Positions 20,941 to 31,515 of a DNA stretch of 64,000 nt are shown in pieces. The stretch covers positions 186,001 through 250,000 of the forward strand of contig JAHGAU010000031.1 of the NCBI GenBank assembly GCA_019925105.1, written 5' to 3'. The first letter of the stretch is position 1. Every line of letters begins with the position of its first letter. Under the pieces are notes generated by a model. It worked only from the letters and a program-made list of their open reading frames with translations, was not told the DNA's origin and did not search any database. Made by a program: the position numbers and the translations under genes. The DNA is from Niebla homalea. Its lineage: Eukaryota; Ascomycota; Lecanoromycetes; Lecanorales; Ramalinaceae.

Positions 20941-21888
20941 ATCCCGCCATTAAGAACTGGGACCGACGATGCTTGTTGGTGAGCCGTCGACCTCTTTGCT
21001 TAACTGACATGCTGGACGAGACGATCGGCGTGATTAGTACGACCGCCGGCGAACGCAGAGGCTATGGCACACGTGTTTCTACGGTATGCACGACAATTCA
21101 GGTGGACATGCTTACCAGGATCTCGTGAGATGTTACAATGAAGATAACATGCGTAGGAGAAGACGGACAGAGAGAGAGAGGAAGAAAGTCAGGAAACATC
21201 CACCAGTGAAGATGTAATGAATGCTTAGCTATTGTGAAAGGTTGGATGGCACAGCTGGTTCGATGCTGTGAATCCATAAAGAGGGTACAATCGCTCCGAT
21301 CTCCACAGATGCCAGCAACGAAACTTGAATCGCAGGGCGTGCAATTACGACGCCCCCTCGCTTCCATCGCAATCTTTCCCCAATCCTCCCTCCCAGTGAT
21401 AAGAAGCCCGAAAGAAAAAGATTCCCAGTCGCAGTAATCCCGGCTCTCCAACGTCAATCTGTCCGCATCGACATCGCGCCACATGCAAGCTCCATTCAAA
21501 ACCGTTCCATCGTCACTCGTTCGCAGTGATTGTTCGTGGAAATCCCAGTGACCGCAGATCTCCCGCAGTGACCGCTTCTTCCGTCCGAGAAAGGGGTGGG
21601 TGGCCACCTAATTGCTCTCGTCCGTAAAAGCCTGATTGCAATGGCAGCAAGGGTACTCGAAGATTGATTGTCTTGAGTTTCCTAGGGGATATGTAGAAGA
21701 CCGAGCACATTGGGTGAGTACAAATGGAAAATTGAACTCGAGGGAGAGGTCCAGATGAGGTATCAGAGATAGTAACGGCTGCGATGACGCTGATATCAAG
21801 TTGAGATATCAGGAGACATGTCACGGGTGGGGCGATCACTTTTGTAGACAGGAACATTCTCTATGTATACCCTCGATTCAGTCTTGCG

Positions 21889-22083
21889 TCAATTAAGGTA
21901 AAGCTCTGGGAGCAGCAGCAAGTGGATGCTCTGGCGTCGCAATTGAGCCAGAAATTGTTCTGTTGACTCGATACCGTCACGTCCGTTAAAGGATCCATCA
22001 TCCTGTGCGCCGAGCCCGAAGTCGTATGTGCCATGGAGCACGGGCAACAATTCACTATAGATCTGCTTGCTGATCAGTGCCAT
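21889..22083 (-). pseudogene. Internal fragment of an F-box-like (2EXR-type) gene
   Basis: ATG at 22083 is followed by ALISKQIYSELLPVLHGTYD, the second conserved block of the family (S-K-Q-I-Y-x-E-x-L-P-[IV]-L). The frame stops at 21889. The first block (LPxExR) is absent upstream, where a stop lies a few codons before the ATG. Further minus-strand frames down to about 21100 are open but in different frames and without an ATG. They may be the remains of the C-terminal part. Inferred: truncated at the N-terminus and frameshifted. Confidence 0.5.
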
Positions 22084-23429
22084 GGATAAGAGGTTTTAGC
22101 ATAGCTGAATCTTTCCCCTGACACGATCTCTTAGTATTGCTGAGGCCGCTGTGGTTTTGGTGCATGCCGCATCGCAATTTAAATATTCGGAACAGACCCC
22201 TTCGTAGACTTCAACCCTCAATGCGCGGGCACGCTAACGCCACCAATAGGCTGACAAAATAACGCAGGAGCTGAGGTTTTTTTACTCTTCCTCTCTCGGA
22301 AACTCAATAACTCCAGCGTCGAGGGCGGTGGCTCACTATCGAAAAGGGGTAAAGGGTCATCCAAGTCAACTTCTCGTGGTGGTATCTCAGGCTGGAAGAG
22401 TGCGATGATGTCCTAAAGCATTAATCTAGGATACTGACGCTCTATAGTCATGGTCCAGTAGATTTTATTAGCCATTCGTTCAATCTGCTTTTTGCCTGCT
22501 TGGGATGGTTGATGATGGTTTTTGGCATCCAAAGGGAGCAAGGTTTGGACTCGGTATGTACCCTCTGAAGTCGCGCCATCGAGGCGGTCTTCATCGCAAT
22601 TACTCAAGATGTATTTAAAATGCATTATGCCCTCTGCCCTATGGCAGGGTAGGGCCAGAGAACTAGTCTTGACGGAAATTGAGAGCAGGCAGAAAACAGA
22701 TTGGGAGAGACGGCAGATTGGGTACCAGATCTATGATCCTCCGTAGCGCCAGCGTGTGTATTCCCAATTTCTCCCTCTCACTATTTCTGACCCGTTGGAT
22801 CTTGTTGATGTCTCTCTGTTGTGTCTTAGGGCCGTTTATCTGGCAGTCCAGGCATTGGATCTATGTCCATTGCTAGTGGCTTTGGCAGGGAAGTATGCTT
22901 GTGGAAGTGAATCTCGGTCATGTCTTCTTGGTCCTGTTCTACATCTTGGGAAGCTTCTTAATAACCAGCAATATTGACTCACGTTCTACTCCTTGGATCA
23001 GATCGAGCAGCTACATCAAGGGTCCATCACTTTCCAAGGAGCCTTGTAACACGTGAAGCATGGTTTACTATACAATTACTGAGCCCCGGGCACATGAATT
23101 CGATACTATACTGTATTCGTCTGCTCGAAACCTATGCTGACCCCGTGTTCCCCGTTTCCACGTTCTTGATCGTCTATTGCAAACGAGAGTGACTAATGAC
23201 CCACGTGCACCTACGACTTTCCTCATCCATTTGATCTCGTACTCAACTTGTGTATGCCAATTAATTTTAGTATTATTGTTTGAATAGAAGTTGCATGTAA
23301 TTACAGTTCGATATGAGCAAGTCGAACATCTGCAGTACAAGCCATCTGTCTCTTCGGTCACATTTCGACCTTATCTCTCCCATGTTCTCGGATCTGATGA
23401 CGCTTAACACCTCCTCCTGAGTCACTGTC
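22084..23429. other. Intergenic, nothing identified
   Basis: About 1.35 kb with only short motif-less frames on both strands. Confidence 0.45.
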
Positions 23430-24599
23430 TTAGACTGAGGTGACATCCAACCATTCCTCGGCATGATACTCTTCACTGCTCAGACCTTCCTGGATCCGCT
23501 GGTATGTCAGGGCTGAAAGGCCATATAGGTAGTAATCACTGCAATTATCCAAGTCGAATATGCTCTCCTCTTCAGAAATATTCCAGTCGCCTGGAGGATT
23601 GCGACGATTTTCTAGGCTCCAGTGCTTCGCATTGAGTGGTGCGATATCATTCAGAAAGCTCTTTAGGCATGGATTATTAACCAAGACCTGGAACTCCAAG
23701 CTACATCCGTTCTTCGCAAAAGCCCGGAAACAGTCTACCGCCGTATCGCGTTGCGGATTGTTACCCAGATCGAAGTGAGGCTCCCATCCATGCGGTAGTA
23801 CAAACATTGAAAAGCGGAGCGTTTTCAATTTTGAACAAGCTGCTGCGATGTCTTGTAAGAGATTGACTGCCAGAGCTTGCTCCCCGTCCTCACAGCTATC
23901 AATTTTTATATAACTATCATCGAAAAAAATCTCGAGGTGGGTCATGTAGCCCACCAGTGTCGGACTGCGGCGTAGGAAGTAGTACCGGAAAACGTCAACA
24001 TCTTCTGTTGGCGGGCCACCGCGACAGCATTCGCTTTCGCCAGTTTTGGTCTTCCAGATACTGATTTTAAAATGGTGCGTTTTATACAGAATGGGAAGTG
24101 ACTCCGCGCAGATCATCTTGCTTGCGAGGGGCAGCCCCAATTTATCCTTCAGTTTGAGTCTACCACGAGATGCGCCGGCATCATGAGACTCGCCTCGGTC
24201 GTCAGGTTGGACTTGGTAATCAGAGCCACTCGAGTCGTCAGAATCGCTTGAGTCGTCGACATCATTTGAGTCGCCCGAATCGCTAGATTCGCTGCTACTG
24301 TCATGGTCGTTCGGAGCATCATCGCCGGGGTAGTCAGAATCGCTTGAATCATCATCATCATTTGGGTCGTCTGAGTCGTCAGAGTCACCTCCACTATCAT
24401 GGTCGTTCGGAACAGCATGGGAACCGTCCATGGTGCCGGGAGACTCTGATGGATGGATTTCTCTGAAAGCTTCCTCGTATACCATCAGTCGGAGTTCAAG
24501 GGAGAGGCCCATCAGGTTGAAAGGCTGTTGTAGCGGTTTCTGGGGCTGCAGTGTCGACTCGCCATGTGGGTCTTGCTTGGCAGTGGCTGGCACTGTCAT
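23430..24599 (-). CDS. F-box-like (2EXR-type) protein with an acidic Asp/Ser insert, about 389 aa
   Basis: The frame is open from 24674 (TTG). The first in-frame ATG is at 24599 (MTVPATAKQDPHGEST). An upstream exon is possible. The first block is NLMGLSLELRLMVYEEAFRE. Between it and the second block (CAESLPILYKTHHFKISIW) lies an insert of about 80 residues made almost only of Asp, Ser, Gly, Asn and Pro, with two imperfect copies of a roughly 33-residue unit beginning PNDHDS. The C-terminal half has the family's leucine-rich strands (KLKTLRFSMFVLP) and LEFQVLVNNPCLKSFLNDIA, which aligns with the nonsense-mutated copy at 30556-31515. The inserted acidic run is the unusual feature. Function unknown. 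Confidence 0.77.
   Translation of the reverse strand: MTVPATAKQDPHGESTLQPQKPLQQPFNLMGLSLELRLMVYEEAFREIHPSESPGTMDGSHAVPNDHDSGGDSDDSDDPNDDDDSSDSDYPGDDAPNDHDSSSESSDSGDSNDVDDSSDSDDSSGSDYQVQPDDRGESHDAGASRGRLKLKDKLGLPLASKMICAESLPILYKTHHFKISIWKTKTGESECCRGGPPTEDVDVFRYYFLRRSPTLVGYMTHLEIFFDDSYIKIDSCEDGEQALAVNLLQDIAAACSKLKTLRFSMFVLPHGWEPHFDLGNNPQRDTAVDCFRAFAKNGCSLEFQVLVNNPCLKSFLNDIAPLNAKHWSLENRRNPPGDWNISEEESIFDLDNCSDYYLYGLSALTYQRIQEGLSSEEYHAEEWLDVTSV
24205..24420. repeat. Imperfect repeat encoding Asp/Ser-rich runs
   Basis: Two copies of about 95-100 bp, each ending (plus strand) in tcatggtcgttcgga at about 24300-24314 and 24399-24413, plus internal tcgtca/tcatca trinucleotide-like runs. On the minus strand they encode the acidic insert of the 23430-24599 protein. 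Confidence 0.65.
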
Positions 24600-25164
24600 G
24601 CTTGATGTTGCTGGAGCAGTGGCTGATGGTGTGACCAATCCTTTACGAAAGATCTGAGATTTGACGAGCCCCAAGGTTCTTCGTTAATGATTGAAGACCC
24701 GCTCCTTCATAGGTCAAAGAAAAGGGAGATTAGAATGATGATGAAGCACTGGTCAGGGAACTCTAACCCTCACAGGACGAGATGGATACTGGCCCCAATC
24801 TCAGGTTGTGCTGAATGCTGAGAAATCACCCTCAGGAAAGGTTTTTGTTCAGATCACGAGATACGACTCGCTCAACACTCCAGAACAAGATGTTTCGACT
24901 CCCATACTCCGCTCAGCACGTTCTGTGTCAAGGAGGATGTAGGATGCATGAAGACAAAATCCATCTGCGGGAAACGCCGAGGTGTACTGAAATATACCTA
25001 CACAGGGGACGTAAGTGTCTTGGCACGCGTTGCCAGGTCATGATGTTGTACAGCAGATTTGTTAGCATTCAACACTACCCTACCGCTCCCCTACTCAACT
25101 CAAAACTATAGTACTAGCCACTTCGCCATCGACTGTCTTTGTGAGTCTCTTATGTGACGACAAT
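24600..25164. other. Divergent promoter region
   Basis: Shared 5' flank between the minus-strand gene ending at 23430 and the plus-strand gene starting at 25165. A plus-strand frame at 24815-25111 has no motif and is not called. Confidence 0.4.
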
Positions 25165-26079
25165 ATGGCTTCTTCTCAACGGTACCCGTCCGCGTGGAGT
25201 CATCCTGATCCTGCTCCACTCAGCTTGTTAAAACTTCCTGGTGAGGTCAGAAACAAGGTCTATGCAGAGGCATTCGCGGAGGACTATTCACAAACACAAG
25301 ATAGATGGGCAGGGTCAAGTCCTGGCCAATCCGGGACAAATCAGGACGGATATGATACAGATCACAGTCGGATCCGCTTCGCTCGCAAGTTTCAACTTGC
25401 ACAAGTGAACAAGCAGATTTACAATGAGGCCTTACCGATACTCTACAAGACTCACATCTTTAAATTCGGCATAGGGTGGTGCGGATTTAAACCTGATCAG
25501 ATGAAAGACCGACGCCTCCAGGTCGACAGTAAACCGGACATGAAATTAGACAAAATCGTTCATTTGAAGCTTTCGATCAAAGTCTCAGCACTCCTTGAAC
25601 GCGAACGTCCGGCCAGGGTTGTCCCAATGATACTGTGCACAATCGCTGCAAACTGCACGAGCCTTCGGAGCATACGGATCCAAACAGAAGAGGTTTTTTT
25701 CTACGTCTACGGAGTAGACGATTGGCAACAAACGGTTAATGAGGAAAGCAAAGCTTCCTGGAGATCGCTCAAGAAAGCTTTGCCTCTGACCCTACAAGAC
25801 ATAGCGGAAAAGGTTCATCGTCTGGAGGTTGAGGTGCTTGACGATTCATGGGAAGATTTCGGCCTTGCATGGGATCCAATGAAGGTATTGGAGGAGGTTG
25901 CGCCACGAGAGCGTTGGGTTCAAGCTCGGCAAAAGAATCAATTGGACATACCAGGAGTCTGTGGTAACAGTGTGCTTTACAGCCTCAAGTGCCCTTTACC
26001 CAGGGAGGCTGAAGGACAAGCCGAGGAGGATGTAAAGGAGGGCAGTGGGAGTTATCATAGGAACAAATACGACATCTGA
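25165..26079 (+). CDS. F-box-like (2EXR-type) protein, 304 aa
   Basis: Single exon from the first ATG (25165, MASSQRYPSAWSH). The open frame begins earlier with GTG. The first block is LLKLPGEVRNKVYAEAFAED. The second is KQIYNEALPILYKTHIFKFG. A leucine/isoleucine-rich strand follows (CTSLRSIRIQTEEVFF), then LEVEVLDDSWEDF and a charged C-terminus. The stretch EAFAEDYS is shared exactly with the convergent neighbour at 26297-27166, so the two are close paralogues in tail-to-tail orientation, 217 bp apart. No targeting signal is visible. Function unknown. Confidence 0.8.
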   Translation: MASSQRYPSAWSHPDPAPLSLLKLPGEVRNKVYAEAFAEDYSQTQDRWAGSSPGQSGTNQDGYDTDHSRIRFARKFQLAQVNKQIYNEALPILYKTHIFKFGIGWCGFKPDQMKDRRLQVDSKPDMKLDKIVHLKLSIKVSALLERERPARVVPMILCTIAANCTSLRSIRIQTEEVFFYVYGVDDWQQTVNEESKASWRSLKKALPLTLQDIAEKVHRLEVEVLDDSWEDFGLAWDPMKVLEEVAPRERWVQARQKNQLDIPGVCGNSVLYSLKCPLPREAEGQAEEDVKEGSGSYHRNKYDI

Positions 26080-26296
26080 ATAGAACACTGCAGGAGCGCT
26101 GGCGATAGATAAGGAAGATGAGAGAAGAGAGCCGTACATATAGGGAGGCAAAGCAGGGATGACGATGCCAGTCAAATCATCTGTTAATCCAGCTTTGTTT
26201 TTTTTGCCCTACTACTGGACATCTGTTCTGCCTAATTTACAATTTTCATGTCATGTTCCTTGTGCTGCCTTGGCCATGTCCATTTCCTCACCCACC

Positions 26297-27166
26297 TCAA
26301 GTGAAAGAAGCCCCAAGTGCACAGATCGTAGTCTCACCATCCTCAGCCTTCATTTCTCCTGTCTCGTCCGATCCTGGGCGCTGAGTCCAGAATACCGGTG
26401 GCGGGATTTCGTTCAAGAGCCGTGTGCAGTGGGCGTCAAACACTCCAAACTCCAACTCCAGGCATGGTACTTGCCTTGCCAGCTTATGAAGAGATCTGAC
26501 AACTTTTGCTCCCAAGATTCGCTGGCCGTGTGTGCGCTTGCAACCACTGGGCATTCCTAACAGGCTGGGAAGCTTTGGTATCTGGATACGAAGTGTACGA
26601 AGCCCTTTGCCGAAAATACCGATGGCCTCCAGAAGGTCGAGACAAGATAAATCTTGGCCTGGGTTGCAGCCGTCCTCATTCATCATGAGATCGCAGATGA
26701 AGAGCTCTAGGTGTCTGATGAATGCCAGTGTTGTATCTGGCGCTCGATAGAGTCGCCGATGGAAAGAGCTAAATGTGAATTGATCCGGATAACATACTTC
26801 AACATCTCCTATGATGCTGATCACAAATCGATGAATTTTGTAAACCACCGGACGAGCTTCGCTGTAGACCTGCTTGCTCGTGAATGCCAAGAAGAACTTG
26901 TGAGGGGATTTCACACGTTTGTTGTACGGCCCCCTCCCGCTGATTGTATGGTGTGATCCTTGTGTGCCTGGAAAGTGAATTGGATTACTTCGAGGAGGCC
27001 AAATTTGGTCTTGCCAACTATAATCCTCTGCAAACGCCTCCTCATAGACCAGATTTCTGATCTCTGTTGGGAGGGCCAAGAATCGGAACGGACCAAGGTG
27101 GTCTCGACGCCAGACCGGCGCGTAGAATTGGAATTGTTCCACATGAGTAGGTGTAGGGCTGCGCAT
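26297..27166 (-). CDS. F-box-like (2EXR-type) protein, about 289 aa (340 if the upstream ATG is used)
   Basis: The frame is open from an ATG at 27319, but the first 51 residues (including a hydrophobic run) have no counterpart in the paralogues. I therefore prefer the internal ATG at 27166 (MRSPTPTHVEQF). If the upstream ATG were used, the hydrophobic run could act as a membrane anchor. The first block is FLALPTEIRNLVYEEAFAED. The second is KQVYSEARPVVYKIHRFVIS. The C-terminal part contains LRTLRIQIPKL and CLELEFGVFDAH. It pairs with the gene at 25165-26079. Confidence 0.75.
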   Translation of the reverse strand: MRSPTPTHVEQFQFYAPVWRRDHLGPFRFLALPTEIRNLVYEEAFAEDYSWQDQIWPPRSNPIHFPGTQGSHHTISGRGPYNKRVKSPHKFFLAFTSKQVYSEARPVVYKIHRFVISIIGDVEVCYPDQFTFSSFHRRLYRAPDTTLAFIRHLELFICDLMMNEDGCNPGQDLSCLDLLEAIGIFGKGLRTLRIQIPKLPSLLGMPSGCKRTHGQRILGAKVVRSLHKLARQVPCLELEFGVFDAHCTRLLNEIPPPVFWTQRPGSDETGEMKAEDGETTICALGASFT

Positions 27167-27795
27167 TACTGAAAGTTTGGCCGGGTCCTTGTTCTGGGAT
27201 TTTGAAATGCAGATAAGTGATTGAGATGCAGAGTGTAATACACAGTAGATCAGCTGGATGGACAGCAGACAGATGTTGCGAGTCAAGCCAGAGTAACGAA
27301 GGTGTAGATTGCGACGCATGGAACACAGAGACCTTCCTACACAGCGATAACACGCAAATTCAGAGAGTCACGACTTATTTGAGCCCTCATGAGTGTTATG
27401 ATTTAGTACTTAAATCTGTGTCATTTGTTCCTGACCGACCTCAGTACCGGACCACATAATCAGGCATGTATGCAATTGACCGGCTTGGAGTCATACAATA
27501 GGGGTTAGTTGGCGCGACACGTCATATAGTCCCCTGCACAGGGTTCATTGGGTCGGCATATCAGATTTTATGGTCTAATTCAACAACACAAAGGGTTTGT
27601 TCCTTGATACTCGACTTTAACATGCAGAGCCAACATTCCAAGTAGTATCACACAGACGAGACACATATGACTGTAGGTATGAAGAACGCTTCAGAGTCTT
27701 TAGCCAAATATATATCCCATGCAAATTCCTTCCTTTCCATGGCATCATGCTCTAATTGTTGCCAGTGATGATCCCACCATGCAGAAACAGAGTGA
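27167..27795. other. Intergenic between divergent F-box-like genes
   Basis: Probable 5' flank of both neighbours. A minus-strand frame at 27648-27944 is mainly antisense to the start of the next gene and is not called. Confidence 0.4.
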
Positions 27796-28719
27796 GCTAG
27801 CCTGCTTTCCACAAGATCGGCCCCTCCTCTCCAACCCGCTTCTCCACCCCTACCAAGAAGTCCATCGCTGACACCTCTCCAAGCAATCCGAGTCCCGCAG
27901 CGCTCCCGTCTACTCTCCCTCCCTGCCGAGATACGCCTTATCATTTACAAGCATGTCTTCGCATCCGAAATCATCGATGCCCATACCCTCAAATTCAGAT
28001 CCAGCATCCCCTACCAACGGCCCACCGCCGGCTCCAAAGCTCGACTCCTCCTTACATGTCGAATGATCGCCGAGGAAGCCACATCCTCCCTCTACGCCTA
28101 CCACATCTTCCGCTTCTCGTACTCTTTCGAGCAGGGTCATCCTTCGGCGCAGGAACCCCTCGATCTGAGCCGGAAATTCGGTATCTTCAGCAGGGTGCGC
28201 CTGGCAATGCTTTGCCATGTCAGCATGTCCTACTCTCTCTCCAATGACGTGGCTGCCTTGTTGAAACATGTCGACGCGTCACTCCCGGGCGAACAGGCCG
28301 GCACGGATTTGCTGGATGAATCGATCACGGAAGTAGTTTCCTTCCTGCGTCGGTCGTGCCCGAAGATGAAGTCGTTCACGGTGGAGATGTCGACGGGTCC
28401 GGCTCCGCGTATGCTGGGGGATTATTGTGCAGCTGATTTAATATTCCCAGAGAGATATATAACTACTGGGCCCTACGGTCGGGAATTGGAGTTCAAGGTT
28501 CGGGACGAGTTGGCGAAGATGTCGTGTTCGGAGGCGGGAGACGGCTTGGAGAGGCTGCGTGTCGTCGTCGCAAGTGCGCCCAGAATATCATGCACTATGA
28601 TGCATATGGCAGGCGCTGGGGTTAAGAGGTGGCAGCCTGCTATTAGTACGGTCGGAAGTGTGCCGGTCTGGGTGTTCGCGGTGGACAAGGATTACAAGGA
28701 AGCTCGCAGAAATGGGTAA
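27796..28719 (+). CDS. F-box-like (2EXR-type) protein without a visible start codon
   Basis: The plus-strand frame opens after a TGA at 27793-27795 and runs to 28719. It contains RLLSLPAEIRLIIYKHVFAS (first block) and CRMIAEEATSSLYAYHIFRF (second block). No in-frame ATG precedes the first block. The first in-frame ATG (28063) lies inside the second block and would delete the F-box-like region. An ATG in the adjacent frame at about 27777 opens MQKQSELACF and stays open into this region, so one base change or a missed short 5' exon would explain it. The C-terminal half (LRRSCPKMKSFTVEMST, LERLRVVVASAP) looks intact. The start and the functional status are uncertain. Confidence 0.55.
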   Translation, partial: ASLLSTRSAPPLQPASPPLPRSPSLTPLQAIRVPQRSRLLSLPAEIRLIIYKHVFASEIIDAHTLKFRSSIPYQRPTAGSKARLLLTCRMIAEEATSSLYAYHIFRFSYSFEQGHPSAQEPLDLSRKFGIFSRVRLAMLCHVSMSYSLSNDVAALLKHVDASLPGEQAGTDLLDESITEVVSFLRRSCPKMKSFTVEMSTGPAPRMLGDYCAADLIFPERYITTGPYGRELEFKVRDELAKMSCSEAGDGLERLRVVVASAPRISCTMMHMAGAGVKRWQPAISTVGSVPVWVFAVDKDYKEARRNG

Positions 28720-28996
28720 CATAGACGAAAAAGTGGCATCACGTCGTATGCAGTTTACTACAGACTTGTGCGATGGATGTGGTATATCTATCTAAGCCTT
28801 GGCGAACTTCGCTGCTGTTTGTCATGGCTTATCCAATGTTGCTATGATCAAATTTTAGGCTTCGACTCTTGGGCTAACCAGGGTAGACCAAAATACAAAT
28901 CCAACACTAGCACAGATATCGGTAGTGTCGAGACCTTCCTTCCTGGTGCGTCATCAATTGATTCACTGTGTTTATGAATTTCGAGTTTCGGTATCA

Positions 28997-30002
28997 TCAT
29001 TGAATGTAAGGGCACGCCAGTCTGTATATGAGGTAATGCTTTGCTGCCCTCCAAATATGCTTCTTCCCACATACCATGATCTTGGCCCCGGCTTCTTCTG
29101 GCGCAATTTCGTCCACGATATCTTCGATACTTGATATCCTTCCTCTGATCACGAATTCGAAGAGGTGTAGCCGCTGCGCTAGAGCCTTGAATTGCTTCAG
29201 AGCGGCCGTTCTATGCCGCATAGGGTCGAGGTACCAGCGGTGGTTCCTCCCAGGCGGATTCCACTGCGGTGGGATCTCTTGAGTGAGAAGATGAAAGGTC
29301 TTAAGACCAGTGCAGCGTGAGTCAATACCTTGAAGTATCTGGATAAAGACCCCCTTGCTCCTCAGAGTAGATGCGTCCTGCACGAGACACTCGGTGTCGA
29401 TAAAAAGCTCAAGCTGGGTGATCATGGCCAGAATCTTCGACGGTCTCGGAAATATACCACGGTGGAGGGCTTTTAGATTTTCCATGATCCTCATGTCACC
29501 TAGACACCCCTTGAGAGCTGACGTGGGTTGTCACCATCCTGTACATAATGGTGTGCCCTGAGCTTGAGACTGTGGACTTTGTACAAGAGTGGCAGCGCCT
29601 CCTTGTAGATCTGCTTGCTCACGAGGATGATTCTTAGCTTGTAAGATACTGTTATCATCTCAGTGCTGTCTGGATTGTTATAGAGATTGTACACTGCTTT
29701 CATCACATCTTCAGGGATAGTAGAGTAACTATCGTTGAGCCTCGTGAGGTTCCTGCTGAAACCCAACCATCATATCTCCTGGTATTCTCTCTAAAGGCAG
29801 TGCTAGGAGGATCATCCTCAAAGAAAGCCTCGTCATAGATTTTCTCTCGAAGTTCAAGTGGAAGACCTAGGAAGCTGGCACGCGTGGCGGATGAGGGCAT
29901 GAATTGATCCCCAGCTTCGATTGAGGGGGTTCCCATCTCGCCAGTCCTAGCCTGAGGACGCAGCCTGCGAGCGAGGGGAAACACTGTCAGGAAGCGATGC
30001 AT
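28997..30002 (-). pseudogene. F-box-like (2EXR-type) gene split over three frames
   Basis: Three successive minus-strand frames together spell a full family member. 30002 to about 29765 gives FLGLPLELREKIYDEAFFED. 29766-29500 gives KQIYKEALPLLYKVHSLKLR. About 29500-28997 gives the C-terminal part (ILAMITQLELFIDTECL, LKTFHLLTQEIP). The C-terminal segment aligns with the paralogue at 30556-31515 (MLAMITYMEIFFDREGL, LKTLRLLTQEIP). The breaks, near 29765 and near 29505 (next to a GGGG run), shift by one base each and no intron of normal size fits. Inferred: a recent pseudogene, or two sequencing errors. Confidence 0.62.
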
Positions 30003-30555
30003 TTCTTCCGAAAAACAGGAGCAGTTTGGCTGTCAAGACGATTTAGCGAGTGAATTAGAAAAGTTACATGTGTCGACATAAACAATGAAAGCGAAAGAGT
30101 TCTTAAACAAATCTTCCCACGTTCCCCACACAGGAAGTTGATCGACTCGAGCGGGCAGCAGACAAGTCAAGCCCGAGACGAGCAGACATTTCTGTTAGTC
30201 ATATGTCATAACAGAGCACTGAAGTGCTGGAAACCAAGGGATCACAGCGTTTGATGCAGGCAAAGGCCATATTCGGTTAACACAAGCGGGGAAACACCAT
30301 ACCAACCGAGAAGCTGGTATGCACCTTTATTGTTCGGATATCATGTTGCATCACAGTCATGGTGAACCCGAAGTAGGTCCTAGAGATATGAGTTTATTCT
30401 AGTCCAAAAACCGTTGGAACGGATAGCTAGGTTTACTTGTTGTGATCGCAATGTAGTGTCTCCGTTTCGCGACAGATGATACGTTCAAAATTTCGCGCAG
30501 CAGCGCCATGGAATCCTCAATCATCTGTTTTTCAATCCGACGAGGATACCACCGA
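30003..30555. other. Intergenic, nothing identified
   Basis: Spacer between two adjacent decayed paralogues on the minus strand. No coding signal was seen. Confidence 0.45.
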
Positions 30556-31515
30556 CTAAGACAATAAGCCTTCCAATCGGTCCGCCTCCTTTCGATCCTC
30601 GTCGAGCCGCGTCAACGTCGCTTGTTCGTCTTGGAAAGCGTCTAGCCATTCCTTCTCACTCTCTGGCTCTATGAGGTCAAACATACCGAGAGTCGCAATA
30701 GCTCGCTTCAGCCTCACCTTCACTGTGGCCAATTCCACTACCATCCTGTTCTCATCATCTCTATCAGCGTCATTGTAAGGACCCCTGAGTCTGTACAGCA
30801 CAGAGGTCCTCTTATAGTCACAGAGCCATGAATGGTCGTCAGATTCGGTAACGCCCCATACATGTCGTAGCGCAATGTTCTGCACAAATTCTTCTAGACT
30901 TGGATCGTCCTCTATGACTTACAATTCCAAGCACGAAACTCGTTGTGCCAGTACTCTGAGAAGACGCAATGTCCCCGATTTGTGGGGTTTGTCCATTAGG
31001 AGACCGGTCTTTGAGACGTCTGGCCCTGTAACTTCCGGATAATCCTCATCCCAGGCTCTTGGTATCTCTTGAGTGAGCAAACGCAGAGTCTTGAGTCTCA
31101 TGCACTCGGCAACGAGAACCTCCAGAATCCAATGCAAATACCTTCCTTCGGAAACCTCCCCGGCCATCTTCAATCCCTCACGGTCAAAGAATATCTCCAT
31201 GTAGGTAATCATAGCCAGCATGGACACATTCTTGCGCACGATATCGAAATGAAATTTTGCTAACCCTTGCATCTTCGTGCCAGGCTCGCATCCATGACCC
31301 ACTGTCATTAGCAAAGTCTGCACACTCCAAATGCTGGCTTTAAATTGATGGATTCGGTAGAGGATTGGAAGTGCCTCATCACGGACTCGTTTGCTTAAGA
31401 GCACGACTCCGAGTTTGTCGGAAAACCTGGCTCTGGACCTCGTGGGATTGCATTGCTCGTCCTCAGTGAAAATTGCCTCGTAAATCTTGACCTGGAGCTC
31501 GATAGGCAGACCCAT
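30556..31515 (-). pseudogene. F-box-like (2EXR-type) gene with one in-frame stop
   Basis: From ATG at 31515 (MGLPIELQVKIYEAIFTEDE) the frame runs through the second block (RDEALPILYRIHQFKASIW) and the leucine-rich strands (MRLKTLRLLTQEIP). It ends in VSCLEL at a TAA (30919-30921). The same frame then continues open to 30556 with VIEDDPSLEEFVQNIALRHV. The paralogue at 23430-24599 reads LEFQVLVNNPCLKSFLNDIA at that place, so the TAA sits where a Gln (CAA) is expected. Upstream of the ATG the frame is open further (SFNLMGLP) but without another ATG. A truncated protein of about 198 aa could still be made. Alternatively GTAAGT at the stop might serve as a splice donor, but the conserved sequence continues directly behind it, which argues against splicing. 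Confidence 0.62.

Noticed and set aside
21098..21607. 169-codon minus-strand frame
   Set aside because: Begins with GTG and lacks family motifs. At most a remnant of the C-terminal part of the decayed copy upstream.
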